Source of the DNA: Rallus limicola
Taxonomy: Eukaryota > Chordata > Aves > Gruiformes > Rallidae
Length of the DNA: 64,000 bases
Assembly (NCBI GenBank): GCA_022605955.1
Contig: JAKCOZ010000003.1
Location: 38,776,761 to 38,840,760, forward strand
Reading direction: 5' to 3'
A model generated the notes under the pieces. It did not search any database, had not been told where the DNA came from, and saw only the letters and a list, made by a program, of their open reading frames with translations. Every line of letters starts with the position of its first letter. Within the stretch, counting starts at the first letter, position 1. Shown here one piece after another: positions 11,901 to 26,785 of the stretch. Position numbers and translations under genes: made by a program.

Positions 11901-14900
11901 TTCTCATCTCTAGACAAAAAAGTCCATCAATGAAGGAAGATCACTCCAGAGGGACCAGTGTCAGAGCTGTGGTTTATGTAGTCACAGTTGTTCAGGAGAT
12001 GTTGAATCACAAAAAAAAAACCTAATTGCTAATGACTGAGAGATATGAGCTATATTTATTTCAGAATATTTTTTGAGCAATCTAGCAGTCTTCTCTCATT
12101 TTCAATGTGACTCACACTGCATGTAAAAAATGGAAGACCACTAAAACCAATAATTAAGCATTACTGCATGAACACCATTAAGCATACCGGTAATGAAGGT
12201 TGCAGATTAAGGTTGTTTGGATTTCTTTAAACTTACTATTAGTGGAAAACTTTCTGTCTATACATTATTGTTTGACAACTGCAACATTCCTGTAATTCAC
12301 TTTCAATATGAAATGGTGTGTGTATATACTCTCCAGCTTGACGCCATTTTAACGTAATTTGTCTTTGAAAACTGAATAAAACGACAGGCCAAAAGGACAG
12401 AGGTACAGACCAATGGATGTTTGCAAATCTCAAGAGGCAGTTGTGTCCCTCCAACACAGTTTCAGTCTGCAACCAGCCTATTTTAAGTATTGTATTTATA
12501 TTTTACACCTTGGTGGCTATGAAGAGTCTACAGATGGATGCAGACACGGTTTACAGCTCTGTGGTTATTTCTCTACAAGACTAAAAAGCTATGACCTTTT
12601 TTTAAACCAAGGGAACCTTCACAGCCCTGATGTATGTTTGCAAATGTCGTGAGAATTTCTCTAAATTACTTTCAATATATTATAAGTAACCAAAGCCTTT
12701 ACTTCAGTTTTGTTCTTAGCAGACAGGAGCATTGTATTGGATTTACATGGCAAGATTTTTCTAGCAGGGGGGCTACAGGGACGACTTCTCTTAGAAGCTT
12801 TGAGAAACTTCCCTCATATCCAGTAGAACTAATGCCAGCCAGCTCCAAGGCAAATGTTTTTAAGATTTGGTTTTATTTCTCATTACCTTACTCTGTTATG
12901 CTTGGTAGAAAATTAAAACAACTCCCCCAAGTTGAGTTTGTTTTGGCTGTGATGGTAAGCAGTGAGTGATCTCCCCCTGTCCTTATCTCAACTCCAGGGC
13001 CTTTAAGTCTATTTTCTCTTCCCTGTCCAGCCAAGAAGGGCAGTGATAGAGCAGTTTACGTGGGCACCTGGCCTCCATTCAGGGTCAACCCACCACATGT
13101 GTGATGAAAGATGACTCTTGTTTCTCCTGTCAGGCATTCTGGCCCAACTTTTCAGGCATTTCTGTGCAATCACATCCTCAAATACAGGATTTGATGCTTT
13201 CCAAAATAGTCAGTAAAAGTCTAATCATTGGGATCCATCCATGTTATTCCACATAAGCATGCAAAGAAACTAAAACAAGGTTGCTCAGGGAGAAATGGAA
13301 GTGGCCAGATGCTGTGCCAAACCCGTTACCAAAAATACTGCAGGTAGAAGTAGGAGCTAGACTAGATAGGCAAGAAAGCCTCTAAAACTTCTTGCTTTTT
13401 CAAGACACTGTTAGCATGAGCTAGATAACTCTGATCCATCAAGAGATATGTTACTTCCATGTCAAGTGGGCAGTTGTTATGTAACCAGACAGCTTAACTA
13501 TCTGCTATAGTTTAATAAAATACAACAGGGAGGATGTTATTGTGTTATTGTATATGTATTAATAAAATACAAATGAGAGGATAATAGATATCCCATGCTA
13601 CTCATTTCCTTCTTGTGATTTGTTGGTGGGTTTTTTCAAGAGCAACATATCCTAAAACTTTCAAATTCTCAAAAGCAGGACCACCCTATAGGAGCAAGTG
13701 GTTTACTTATGTTGCATGACAGAAATGCTTAAGCTCAGACAAACCTGAAACCGGAAGCAATTAAGCCATATCAGTGCTGCTCCTCAATGAGCCTGATTGA
13801 TAAGCATAGTAAAAGAGATGGAGTTTTTCCAAACAAGGTAGATATTACAACTTTGATGTTAGAGCCAGTATTTTCATTGCTATCTTAAGCCCAGAGCCAT
13901 CCTGCCTAACTTCAGACACCTGAGACACATTTTCCAACTTTCCCAGTTCTGAACCCAGACTGAAAATTAAGATTGTTGTAAGTACTTCCATCTGCCATAT
14001 TGCTTTCCATCTGTTCATCAGTTTATTTTGTTCATTAATACAAAACAGCACATGAACACTTGAAGACTTCACTGGGTCCGTGTACTTCACATGGTTTGGC
14101 ACAGAAATTCAAGGGCAGTGTGTCAAAACCAGACAATGTGTTACATGCACATTTTCTCCATGGTGCTGTCCAGGGCCCTGCTGTTATTTGAAACATATTG
14201 TTTGAACATTTTCTTTTTAGCAGCAACAAACATAATGCCAACTGTGGACAGTTTCACATTTCTGAATCCCAAAGGCCAGTGGCAAAAACAGACCTACACA
14301 GGCAAGAGGGCCGGTGTGCTGGGCACAGATTTTGCTGAATATTTTAAGCTGAGGTAATCGATGTAACTCATTTAGAGAGAGACTCCGGTGCAGAGTGTTT
14401 GCCTGCTGTGTGAGGGATGGTAGGAGAAGCAGCAGCAGCAGGCTTAATATCAGAGGGCATTGCTGCCATGGGCTGCCTTGCCTCTGACACCAACCCCAGT
14501 GTCTTTGTGCTCATGGGCATCTACCTCTCCATGCTACCATGAATTCAGAAGTCCACATTCCATTTCATCAAAACATAGAACTTAGTCCTGACAAAAGAAA
14601 ATAAAAGAAAAAAGAAAATACTGGGAGGCTGACAGGGACTTCTGCATAGGGTTGGTTAGTTGAAGCTCAGTACCGTGTTACCAGATCCATATGACTTTCA
14701 GCCACTATAACACAAATATACAATGCAGGTGTCCTGACAGAGGCATCTGAACACATTAGATGAGATAGAACTGATTTGGTAACTGCATGGCCCCACGCTG
14801 CTGCAAATGTCCCAGTGCTAACAGTGCCCAAACATCACTTCTCCACCATGCTACCAGGGCTGGGAGGCTCCAGTGGCATGTGTAGCTGCTTTAGATCACA

Positions 14901-17900
14901 TTAATTGCAATTTTTCCCAGCACAAATCCCAAAAGAGAAGGAAGGAAGTCTCCTGGGGGCTTCATTTATGTGTGAGCCAGGTCAGCTTACAAAAATATGA
15001 AAGGAAATTCTTCTTGCCAGGAAGCCACGGAAGGAGCCATTGGGGTTTCCTGTTAAGTATTTGCTTGCTAGCAGTGAAGAACACTTCAGACAGCATTTAT
15101 GTAACATCAGGGATTTGTACCTTTTTCCTCTACTTCTTCCTCAATCCTCTGTCACTTGACATTTTGAGAGTTAGTCAAACCTGCCTGTATCCCGAGCTGG
15201 CTATAGCACAAAGCACGAGCTTGTAATATCTGTGCTTCATTCCAAAATCAGATTCCTTAAATATTTATTTTAGGCGCATTCCCAGGAAGCAAGAGACTCA
15301 GATGCAATTGCATGCTGCCTGAAATTTAGTATTGGTTGGCACTCCATGTTGCCTTTTTAATGCCTGAGTTCAGTGTTCCTTCAAATCACACTCACACACT
15401 CATTACAAGAACAAAATTTATTTCTCAGAAAAATCACAAAGGTATTTCATGACGTGAAAATGCATACATCTGAGAAACCCATTGTACCTTCTCCTCACAG
15501 TCCTGTGGCCGCTCATTGTTACCTCTTTTTACACTTTAAGCTGCTTAAAAATGACGAACAACTCCTGATATGAAAAAATAATATTTATTCTTCTTTACAC
15601 AGGACTTCTTCTTGTGCTAGCGATTGCAGCAGTGAGGAAAGCAGCATCATTGCATGCCTACACAGGCCTCCCCACTGCCTTTGGTGTGTGCTGGCTGCAC
15701 ACAGAATTAAAGTGAGACTGGTATGAAGAAGTGACCTTGAAAGCAAGCTTTAATACAGATTTGCTTGGCTGATTGCTTTTTGCCTATCACACCCTTTATG
15801 CAGAGCTATGCTGTCAGTTTTCATACCTGTTGGACTGTGTCTGAAGATGCCTCTGGCTGTCCTTGAGTAGAGCCATGGAGTGTTGAGCTGGAGACCCTTC
15901 AGAGCCAGTCCTGTTTACCTATACCCTCCAAGGGTGGCCACAGAAGGTGCCCTGACTGTGCTGCCATTGTGTTATTCTACCCCAAAAACCCTGGGGTTAC
16001 CCTTTAGCATTTCCCCTCCAGAATCCCAGTGGGATGCCAGGGACCCAAGAAGCTAAAACCTTCTGTCCACTCTGGCAGTGTTCTGCATTCCCTGCACAGG
16101 CACAGTGCCAGGCCAGCAATTGTGCTACACTTAATCCTAGTTATTTTTACAGCACTTCTTGTAATTGTCAAAAATACATTAGAAATTCACCCTTGATTGT
16201 GGTGGTTTGATGGCGTTTCTTCAAAATCCACACTATGAGAGCTAAGGTAAGTTGCTTTTTGCATCACATTGCAGTGAAAACTGTTACACCACCTCAGCCA
16301 ACTTGCATGAGAATGTGTTGGTCGTTTTTAAAGAAAAACAAACAAACCCAAACTAAAGAGGCTCAGTGGAACTGCCTGTGTTTTTATTTTGGACAAAATG
16401 AGGACCAAAAGGAAGTCACAAAAGGAAAATAAAATATTCCACAAGCAGAAACAACTTGCCACCTTTCAACTGCTAGCACAATTTACAGAATACTTTGAGT
16501 GAATAAATCATAAGTTTGTAACATATCCTCAGCTAATTTTGCCTTCACAATAACAGTTAAACAGGAACCACCCTTGATTCACTGTGGATGAGCAATAATT
16601 GTAAAATAATTTAGAGTTAGAGCGCATTTACACTTTGTTGCTTGGTCAGTCTGAAGTGTTCTGCATAAAAATGTGTTGGCATACAAGTTTGGGGTCTTTT
16701 ATTAAAAAAATAGGTGGCTTATTAATGAATATTATTAAACCATTTCAGAACTGGATTTATGCAGAGGCATGTGGTAAAATAGTGTGTATACCTCCCTGGT
16801 CTTACCACAGGGATGTCTGCTTCATCCCTTTCTTCACATGCTGGTTGTTCCCACCTGCCCTCTTCCCACGCTCTCACCCTCCCCTTCAAATACCAGCTTG
16901 CTGCTTGGGTGCCAGCAGGCAGCAAGACCTGCTCTGACACCTGAATGTTGAAGTGTCAGCTAGTTTGGGTACCCAAAGTGATGCCACAGTGGCAGCCCCA
17001 GTTTGACCACCCTTTGCCTTTCTGAGCCTGAGGAGGCCTGGGCATCATGCACCTCTTAGGATCAGTGGGCACACTTTCTCAAAATGCTCTTTTTCAGCCA
17101 CTCCCCTCCTCATTCCTCAAAATGGCAGTGGAGTCAGAAGTTGTAGGATGTTGCTCTCCTCTTTCCACCTCCAAATACCACCAGTTCTAACTCATAGTGA
17201 ATGCTGCTGCCGTGGCCAATCCCACCTTCTCCTCTCCAATTAACCTGCCACAAGCCAAGATGAGAAGTCCCAAACAGGAAAGGATTCGAAAGAAAGTGAA
17301 TTCCAGAAAAGAGGAAGTATCAAGGTTTTATCCCTGGCTGACAGTTGCTGAGACTTTGGCTTTGATTCAGTTCTGGATACCATACAGAGACAAGAAAAAA
17401 GAGAACTTGCACCCAACACATCCCAGAAGGCTCATTGGCTCAGCCCGTCTGTGCAGCACAGGATCCACTTTCACTTCTGCATCTCTCTGATGTACAGCAC
17501 TGTGTCTCATTTGCTTGCCACTCTTCCAGAAGTTTCCCTGTCATTGGGCTATATTCATCATGGCACCATTATCCAAGCAAAGCCTTTTTTCTCCTTTAGT
17601 ACTGGTAACATCCTTGAAGCTATATTTGCATCTCTAGTTTTGCATCTTGAACAATTCATCGTCTCCCACTTTGAACAGCACAGACTGTGAACATGCTTTA
17701 CACAAAAACCCCATATACAATATACTGACATCCCCACCAAAAAAAAAAAAAAAGTTACTTTTCTACACAGGACATGATATTTGCAGTAATAAGCCCCATT
17801 CCCAGGTGTCCTCTTTATAGCATCAAGGACTCAGTTTTCAGGAGCTGTTACAGCATTTTCCAAGGTAGTTCGATGCAACTGATGGAATTGCTCAGCCACC

Positions 17901-20900
17901 AGCCCTCCTCTTCCTGCCACACGCTTTTCCCTGCTTTTGAAAAAGTTTTGTGAACTGTTGCAAGCAGCATTCATACTAGGCAGGTATTTCTGAACGGCCC
18001 AGAAGCTTAGCAGAAACATCTGTCCATCTTCCAAAAACTCATTACCTTCTACCACTACTCAAGCAGGAATTACCAGCTCCTTTCTCCCACCCACGTGCCC
18101 AGCAAAAAGATTAATAAGCTTCAGGAAAAAAATACATCTGCTGCCCCAGAAAGAATGGAAGACTCTCAATGCCGAAAGTGTTTTTGAGCACAGATCTTCT
18201 ACTTGATATCACAAAAAGCAGCTCAGACCTTTCAAAGTCCTCAGTCTCACAGACCTTTCAGGATGTCCTACATAATCATTATGACATCTTCTGCAGATGT
18301 TTCTCAGCAAAGAATTCACTTTTTATCAATTCTCCATACATAACTCAGTAACTCCCACTGTGAAAATCTGTTAAGGTCCCAGGGTGAAAGCCCTGTCCTT
18401 TTATACACAGCAAAAAGTGATGCATATACCTGCAGAGCCACAGTACTGACTACTCACATCAACCAGATATCAACTAATTCATTATAACCAGAGATATGGT
18501 AAATTTCCAGTTGATGATTGCACTTTCTTTCACACCAAGCAGGGCTCCTACGAAGGGCTCCATTGGGACAGTGCTGGAAGTAGCTCTGCATGTGACTGCG
18601 GGTCTTTGATATCCAGAAATCTTTGCCATTCTATGATTTGATGACGACTTCTCAGCTGAGAACAGAAGTACTTCTTCAGGAACTACAGTGACTCCAAGGA
18701 AGACCTAGGAGAATTTTCCCCTTGGTTTCAAGCTCATCTTCCATGTTGCTCATGCCACACTGGTCGTGAAGGATTCTGAAAGGATCCATCTGCCTTTGCA
18801 CTGCTTTTTTAATGAAAGACATTAAGGGCGAACCAGAGTTAACAGCGTACGCTATAGAAAAGGGGAAAAAAACTCTGCCACCCTTCAAGAAACCTTTCCT
18901 ACCAATAAATCCTTCTGGCTTTATCTCTAAGAGAGAGACAATCTGCTCGCAAAAACTCCTGTTGCTTTGCCACACATGCATTCACACTCCTCTCTCTCCT
19001 GCCGTTCTGCCACAGTTCATCCATTAAAGCAGCCACACTCACCCGAGTCACCCACTCCCTGTATATTTATAGCACTTATTATCTGACTCTTTCTGTGGGT
19101 GATCTCTTGAAATATGCTTCCTCCTGCATCCTGCTGTTATTCATAAGAGCTATAAATACACAGCTGAGTGGGTCAACATATCCCTTCCCCCTCTCCAAAA
19201 CAGATCTAATCTGTCCAGATACTCTGGTCCTCAGTTTCTGAGTAGAGACCTCTTTGCTGCCACAAGAAGATGTTTGCAGAGGATACTGCTGAGACTACAG
19301 TCTCTGATGAAATAAAATCACTGAGGTGCATTTCTCCAGTTCTCCTGGGGAACAGGGAGAGAAGAAAGACTGCTAAGTATAGACAGATGTTTTATCTTTG
19401 CAACCTCACATGACCTCCAGCAGAGCATTCATGGGGAAAGCTTCTCTGTTATCTCTAACCAGCGGCCACATGGTTATACCTAGAATCTTGCCACATTCAA
19501 CAGCAACTTTTAAGACATTGTGTCGATTCTTCTCCTTCTGTGCTATGGAATCGTGCCTGATTCTTCACTTTGTAATAGGAAAAATTATTATCAAATAAGC
19601 TATTTTAAGCCACATTATTTTAAGCTGGCTATATATTAGAGGACATTAACTGATAGGACAAGAATCAAGGTTCAACAGAAAACTCACAAAAGAAGCCCAT
19701 TAAAACATCAACCACTGTGAGCATGGCAGTTATTGCAGGACTGTAAATGCAGAATACAGAAGTTCTCCAAAATAAAATCATGGGGCTCTTCAGAGCTTAC
19801 AGTGGTAAGTACCTGGTATCTGTCATTACAGTCCATGTTCTTATCATATGCACGTTTCATGAGGACTGCCAGAATATGCTGAACTTCTGAGAGCAAGCAG
19901 CACAAGGTCCACCAGTTTCAGCTCCAAAAGAAGCAGGTTACTTTTTCCTTTCTTCTCATTTAATGGCTGGGAAAAAATAATGTCAATGCTTTCAAATGAA
20001 CAAAGTTATGCAGAGATACACCTGAAGTGTTGTCTGGAACTTTAGGAAAAATACTTAAGATTCTTCATAGAAAAAAGCTTCTGCTTATGAAGATCTTAAG
20101 AAACTGCTCTTAAGTGACACAGAAACGACTTTCTAGTGACACAACAGCTGGTGCTTTCAGAGTCTTCCAAAGACAGTCCACTGACTAACCACAGGGAATG
20201 GTAGCTAAGAGAAGAATGCAAGAAGTATGAGATGCCCACACACAAATTCATTAATGTGGCCATTTTCACTGAGCCTACAAAACCAACATTCGTAAAAATA
20301 TGGCTGTAGCAGACTTTGAAAACACAAAACAGTGGTCAAAAGAAGACAGATTTTGTTTTCAAACCTCACCTATAAAATGTTCCATGCATATATTATGGAT
20401 GAGATTTCTTAGGATGAAATGCTCTTTCAACAGCACTTCTTGCACTTCTTGCCTTGGAAATCTGCTATGTTTTGAAGGACAATGGCACACAAGCATCAGA
20501 TCTTTATTTCTGTCTTTCCTATATCTTGTCCTGTACTACAAAACCCGTGATTCCCAGGATGTGCAGGGTGCTGCCACTGACAAGATTTCAAATTTTTGTC
20601 CATAAGTAGGCTTGAAAGAGTTAGGTGCTAAAGACAGGGGGTGCAGATCCCAGTAGATAGGAAAATGTCAGTTAGTTTCAGTGTCTTCAGGCTAAAGGTC
20701 TAACCAGCTGTAAATCACTTCAGGGTAAGAACGTATGGCCCATCATTTCTGAACCATAATCAAATTAATAATAAGAAAATTTTGTTTTCCGTTTCTATAA
20801 AGTGAGTGAGGAAATTAAATGAAAATTGCACACTTAGTTAAATGTGCAAACTGTCAGGACTTATGTCTTAAACAAATCTCCAAAGTCTGCAAATAAAAAG

Positions 20901-21002
20901 GAATGCTGTAAATTATTTTCTACCACAGCCACTATCATGTGTTATTCCTCTGTCTTCCAGAACAAAGACAACTGTGTCTGGAGGCAGCATGAGACAATGA
21001 CC
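8909..21002. other. long intergenic stretch, no gene seen
   Basis: Twelve kilobases without a coding exon that I can support on either strand. Open frames reach at most 117 codons (14873-15226, +) and show no domain, no codon bias and no splice-consistent neighbours. Low-complexity tracts include a C12T9 run near 9719 (listed separately) and A15 at 17739-17753. Distant regulatory elements for S1PR3 or an upstream gene could be here but cannot be recognised without alignment. Confidence 0.5.
9697..9739. repeat. polypyrimidine tract ending C12T9
   Basis: About 43 bases are nearly pure C/T on the plus strand, with only scattered A and G in the first half, ending in twelve C followed by nine T. 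Such homopurine-homopyrimidine tracts are slippage-prone and can adopt triplex structure. No gene context is visible. Confidence 0.85.
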
Positions 21003-21453
21003 TGACACACAGGAACACTGCGCTGCCATCCAGAGAGACCTGGACAGGCTGGAGAGCTGGGCTGGGAGAAATCTAATGAAGTTCAACAAGAGCAAGTGTA
21101 AAGTCTTGCACCTGGGGAGGAACAACCAACTTTATCAGTACAGGCTGGGGGATGACCTGCTGGAAAAGAGCTCTGTGGAGAAGGACCTGGGGGTCCTGGT
21201 TGATGACAGGTTGGCTATGAGCCAGCAGTGTGCACTGGTAGCTAAGAGAGCCAATGGGATCCTGGGGTGCATCAGGAGGAGTGTGTCCAGCAGGTCACAG
21301 GAGGTGATCCTCCCCCTCTACTCTGCGTTGGTCAGGCCCCACCTGGAGTATTGTGTCCAGTTCTGGGCTCCCTGGTATAAAAAAGACAGGGACCTTCTGG
21401 AGAGAGTCCAGAGAAGGGCAACGAAGATGATTAGGGGCCTGGAACATCTCCCC
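21003..21453 (+). mobile_element. CR1 LINE fragment truncated at both ends
   Basis: The plus strand carries the same CR1 ORF2 segment as the copy at 2.1-2.9 kb, from the [15 protein letters not shown] region to [14 protein letters not shown]. The frame is open from 21076 and reads 134 codons, the last few being flanking DNA. Protein identity to the first copy is very high, with only a handful of substitutions over about 150 residues (SSVEKD for [18 protein letters not shown] for [12 protein letters not shown]). Homology stops abruptly near 21453 and the 3' tail is missing, which is unusual for a LINE since insertion begins from that end. A later deletion or rearrangement is likely. Confidence 0.93.
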
Positions 21454-24400
21454 TCTCAGCTGCTTTGGGGTGAAGTGTAAATGTGAAAGACACCTCTAGT
21501 GAGCAGTCTTCTGCCTTGGGGGTCATTCCATTCCCTATGACATCAGGGTGGGTGGAAGGGGTGTCTGAACTCAGAGGAGAACTGAAATTTCATGGAACAG
21601 AAAGACACATACTTGTATCTTTTACAGCAATGTATTGCAGCAACTTAAAGTGTAATAGCAATAATAGTCCTGGTGCCAGTGAGGGTGCTTAGCTCCCTTT
21701 TTTTGCTGTCCTCCCCAGTTTATGTGTAGTTACCCAGAAAAGACTGGAAGGATGCCACTGGTAATGCTCCTATGTCCATGCACACTACATGACCATCAGC
21801 CAAGATACAAATGTAGGATTTGCTGTTGCAGAACCACAGTGCTCTGTATTTAAGCTAAATAAGGCTTTGATTATGACTTTTATTCCCAGGCTTGCCAATG
21901 GGTGTGGCATATTCTAAAAGCATCCCAGAAAATGTGCCCTGGAGACATGAATTCCTACTTTCCTTTGGAGGTGGGAGAAATTATTATGAGTGATGATTCT
22001 CTTCCGGTGATATGTATCCACCGCCTCGTGCATCACCTGATCCATGAACTACATCTAGTTCTCCATCCATTTACCTTCAGTGCTGCCAGAGACCCATGGG
22101 CAAGGTTTGATAGATGCCATCACACTTAGGCAAGTGGCTCCTGCTCCAGCAGACACCTGGGGACAGCTCTAAAACTGACAAGATGTTACCTTTAGGTAAC
22201 ACCGGTGCTTTAAATATTGCTGTCCCAATGATTCTTAGAAAACTTTTAAAAGAGTCACAATGAGCAGCTAGAAGAAATGAAAGGAGTAGGCAGAAGGTGT
22301 GGAGAGGCTGAGCACTGGGAAAAGAAGATCTGTGTCAGAGGTGTCAAGTCTAAGAGAAACAGATTCATAGGAGTATGTGGGAACATAAGAGTAATTAATA
22401 CAGGAAATTGAATAGGAAAGGAGGATTCACTAGCTGGAGAACCTGAATTTCTGAGAAAGGTAAGGCATATAAAAAGCTGAAGTGTAAGAGAGAACAGAAA
22501 GGAGAAGCTGTGGATAAAGAGAAGCCTTAAGAAATAAGAATAATACAAGGACCATTACTGTCAATGGAGATCTTTCTGTTGGCTTAAAAAACAAGGCCAG
22601 CATTTCAACTTATTTGCATTAATTGGGAGGCAATATATAAAAGAAAATGAGGTGACCACAGGTTAGTGGTAAATATCTTTGCTAACAGAACCCAGACAGT
22701 GAATTTACTAAGGTCCACCTTGCAAAAAGGATGAAAAATTCTTATGGCTTGTGGCAATCACTAGTGTGGGTCAGCTGATGTAGCAGCCCCAGCCAATAGT
22801 CTCAGGTTAAAAAAAAAAAACCACAAAACCAGAAAAATATAAGTGTAGAGCATGCAGGAATGACCCATGAGTAATGACCCTGAGAACATGACAGACAGGA
22901 CAGAAAAGGTGGTAAGATGTCACTAAGAACATGCATTACTTAGCAGACCTTGTCACCTATGAGGGTTTAATGTCCCATTGTCAGAGCAGCAATAATGCTG
23001 ATGGCATCTGACCAAGCCAGTGTGGGTGTTAGCACACAGCACTGCCTCACACCATACAGACAGACCCAAGAGGGACAGTTAAAAACATACTAATAACTTT
23101 AGAACAACTTACAGCTACTTTATATGCAGGTAAGGCATCATGGGGATGTATGTGAAGGCATTGGGCAGCCCCACTCTTCAGGTCTCCTTCAGCCAGCAAT
23201 CCCACTCCAACCAGTGACACTATGAGAGACAAGTGACCCCCAGTCTGGCCTGCAGGCCATATTGTAAGCCAGGCACTATTTACTCAGACCATGAAACAGC
23301 AGCAAACATGCCATCCATTTGCTCCTAAGGAGCTCTTAAAGTCTGAATCATAGAAGGGGCACATAATGTTTCTGTGGGACTTCTTGTTTCAATGAGTAAT
23401 AGCAGTTCTTAAGAATGCTATGTGGTATGGGAGGAATTTATCTCCTGTCTAAGGGGAAACAGATGTCAAAGGGAGCAGGACATGAGATCATTAAGGGATT
23501 GCTGTGAGGGGTCAAGGTTTTTTTTCTGAACAGTGCTTCTTTTATATTTCTTGAAATCATTATTGTAAAGAAAATGCATATGCCTGAATTTCAGTATTTC
23601 TCATTTAACACTATCAAACCTTATTAGCCCTGTTAAGAGTCCAAATTTCTCAATGGCTGTGAAGATCAGGTCAATTATCTCTTTTAAGATGCTATTTCTT
23701 CTCCTCCCCTCTTCCCCTTCTCTTTCTTTTCCTTACAATCATTCTCAGTGCAGAGATTACTCATGGCAGAGACAATGCTCTGCAGATACGGAGACCCTCA
23801 GGGGCTTCTTTAATTTCAACCAACTGTTACCTGGATAGCTTAGATCTATCCAAAGAGTCTAGTTATTTGTGCTATTAAGGGAATATTTGTTAGGTTTCCA
23901 AAGCAGAGTTCCAAATCTGAATTTCCTTCTTATCTCCTGACATGACAACTCAGTCAGTAATGACTTGTCTCAGCAGGTGGTAGCCAAGATGCCACCAGCC
24001 ATACACTCCCTGCACACTGCTGGTGAGTCTCCAAACACAACTTGGATTGCATTTTCCAGAACAAGGTTTGTGAGAATTTGGAGGCAATTAGAGGTGAGTT
24101 AGTGGGAAGGTCGCTTATTATCTGAATAAACTTAACATGGGATACAACCGCATGGCTTTAAAGGATGGCATACCACAAAACTCTGACTCATGACCCCTCA
24201 CAGGCTCTGCTGAGGTGATTCAATGTCAGTGACCAGTGAGCACTAAACATGGCAGAAGTTGACCTCCAGACCCATCTCCTGCTGCTGTCCCCTGACAATA
24301 CCCATAGTGGCTATGGTCCCATGATCACTGCTCTGCCCTGTGCCCAAACCTGTGGGCAAGTACATGGCTGCATAGGGTGGGCCCAGGCAGGGCAGCCCCT

Positions 24401-24649
24401 CTCCAGGCTCCTAGACATTAAAGATGTTCAAGTATGTTCACCACATCTTGACAATACCTGCTCGAACTGGTTGTGCAACCCCTTGCAGAGGAAACAACAG
24501 GGTTGGTGCTAAACCCACCCCAACTCATGGTGCTTTGCAATCCAAGGTACAACATGGTCACTGGTGGTTTAAAGCAACAGACCAAGCTGTGGACTTGTTT
24601 TTACAGCAGAAGTAACAACTTCCAGGAAAATAGCTAACAAGACTACTAT

Positions 24650-24677
24650 AGGCACTAATAGCTAGGCACTAATAGCT
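24650..24677. repeat. perfect 14-bp tandem duplication
   Basis: AGGCACTAATAGCT occurs twice back to back, at 24650-24663 and 24664-24677, with no mismatch. This is probably a recent slippage or end-joining event. Confidence 0.9.
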
Positions 24678-26785
24678 TCAGCTTAGTTCAGCAGGGCTAG
24701 AAAGTTCTTGCCACTGGTATTATGACAGTTAAATGCTGCACATCAAGCATCACCGTTCTCCCAGCACTGAAAAAATATTGGTAATGTATCAGTACAAACT
24801 CAGGGGAAGGCTTTAGGTTCTTGTTTTTTTTCTTGTTGTCCAAAAGAAGTCCATTTTCAGCAGGACATCCCAAGAACCTAATCATTGCTGATTTTTTTTT
24901 TCCTGAGGTTGTTTTTTGCTTGTCCCAGGCCTTCCCTGATGCAAAGCATTGATGCCTCAGTGAATAAAACTCACCACAATACATTATGGCAGTTGGCAGC
25001 TGGGGAACTACCTCTGCATTTTGCTTCAGTGGAAGGAAACATTTTTGACCTGTGCTTCAAATTATGGGGGGATCCTATTGTCTCTGAAATTAAATCTGCC
25101 CCATTTACTCTGAAGACTTCTTAACATGAGTATCAGGGCTTTGGCAGACACTTTGTTAGCATTTCTTGAAAGCTTTTCATCTGAAAACCATAATTTCAAG
25201 TTTTTTGCTTTTTCTCAGTTCGGGACCAGACCTCAGACAGAAAGAACTTTTTTTACATTGCCTAAGTTTCTTGCAAAACTAATATGCTAAACCCATCTCC
25301 TGTTTCAAAATAGCACTTCATTACTTTGGTGTTCTGAATACTGAAGTTATTCAATAAGTTTGAATGTGTTACTTCTGTATTCTGTGGATATTCCATTTTC
25401 ATTTTCACACATAACTGCTGTTTGAACCAAGACCCTTGCACAGTAATGAATGTGTCCATGTATACATCTCCATCTTCATTGGATAACATCTACTTAGACT
25501 GCTTCTTTACAGCTCATATTAATTAAAATCTGGTTTTTATTTTACAAGCCATTCAAAAACCTCAATTTTATTTTAATTTTTAATCCCACAATAGTCCTTG
25601 GCTACTGTAGAATGAGTTCAGTGATCACCTACAGTTCTAGTTACTTTGCCACCTTCGGTGAGATTTGAGTTTTTCCATTCTTTCATCCATATCCAGAGGT
25701 GAAAGTTACCTGAGCTGCCCAGGTCACCTTGGGGGTCTCCTCCCGGTATCCCGAGGCTCAGTGCACAGGAGGAGACCATGGCCACTGGGAAAGGGTAGGA
25801 GTAATATGCAGAAAACAAAAAGAGGGACAAGCTTTCAGACAGGCGTGTAGTGTTTTAGCATGTCTGGAGTGCTGAGCCACAGGATGCATCTGGGGAAACC
25901 CAACGAGATGTTTCACTGAACTCATTTCCCCTTCTCCTTTCTCAGCATTTCACTTTTTACATGACGTCTGGCTGGAAGTGCTGTGATAAGGACCAAGTCT
26001 CCTCTAACATGTGCAATCTGCACAGTGCTGTACATTGAGCTGAGTCTGTCTTAATGACATGCTAACAATAAGTACCTGACCGCTCTCTGACCACCTGCCC
26101 CATTACACAAAGATGAAGGTGTCACTCGCAGAAGCAGTCAGAGTTCAGCGTAGCTGAGCATGTGATCCCACTTGTTAATACTATACATGTAGCTGAGACA
26201 TGTCCTATGGGCCTATGTTGCATTTATACATGATACGTAAAAGACTGTATCTCTCAAAATGCCAATACAGTTATAGAAAAGACAATGAAAATGAAAGACA
26301 TCCAAAGCTACAGCCTTCATATGAGTTTGTATTCAGCTTGTAAAATGTAAAATTCTTTCCATTTTCACCATCCTAAATAACGATCTAGGGGAGCAGAAAG
26401 TAGATGTGAATGTAAGAGGTGTGTGGGTTTGTTTATCGTGTTTATTGGTTGTTTCTAAAGCAAACTCCAAAATCGTGTGTTAAAGCAATGGCAGAACTTT
26501 AAGGAGCTTTGAATCATAACATCATTTTCCAAATACAGCAGATTTAAGTATAGTGAATCAAACAGACTTCAAGATGCTGTGATTCAACAAGCACTGATTA
26601 AATGTTAGAAATGTTGAAGTAACAGGATTTGCAAGATATTGGTCTTCATCCTTCCTGTGGTGGACTTAGAATGTGTGTCAGCTTTAATGCTGCTAAAGAA
26701 AAGAGAACCTATATATTTTAAACAAATAAAGTCAATAGGATTCAGCCAGTGCACAGACATGAGATAAAAGTGCATGAAGATTTGG

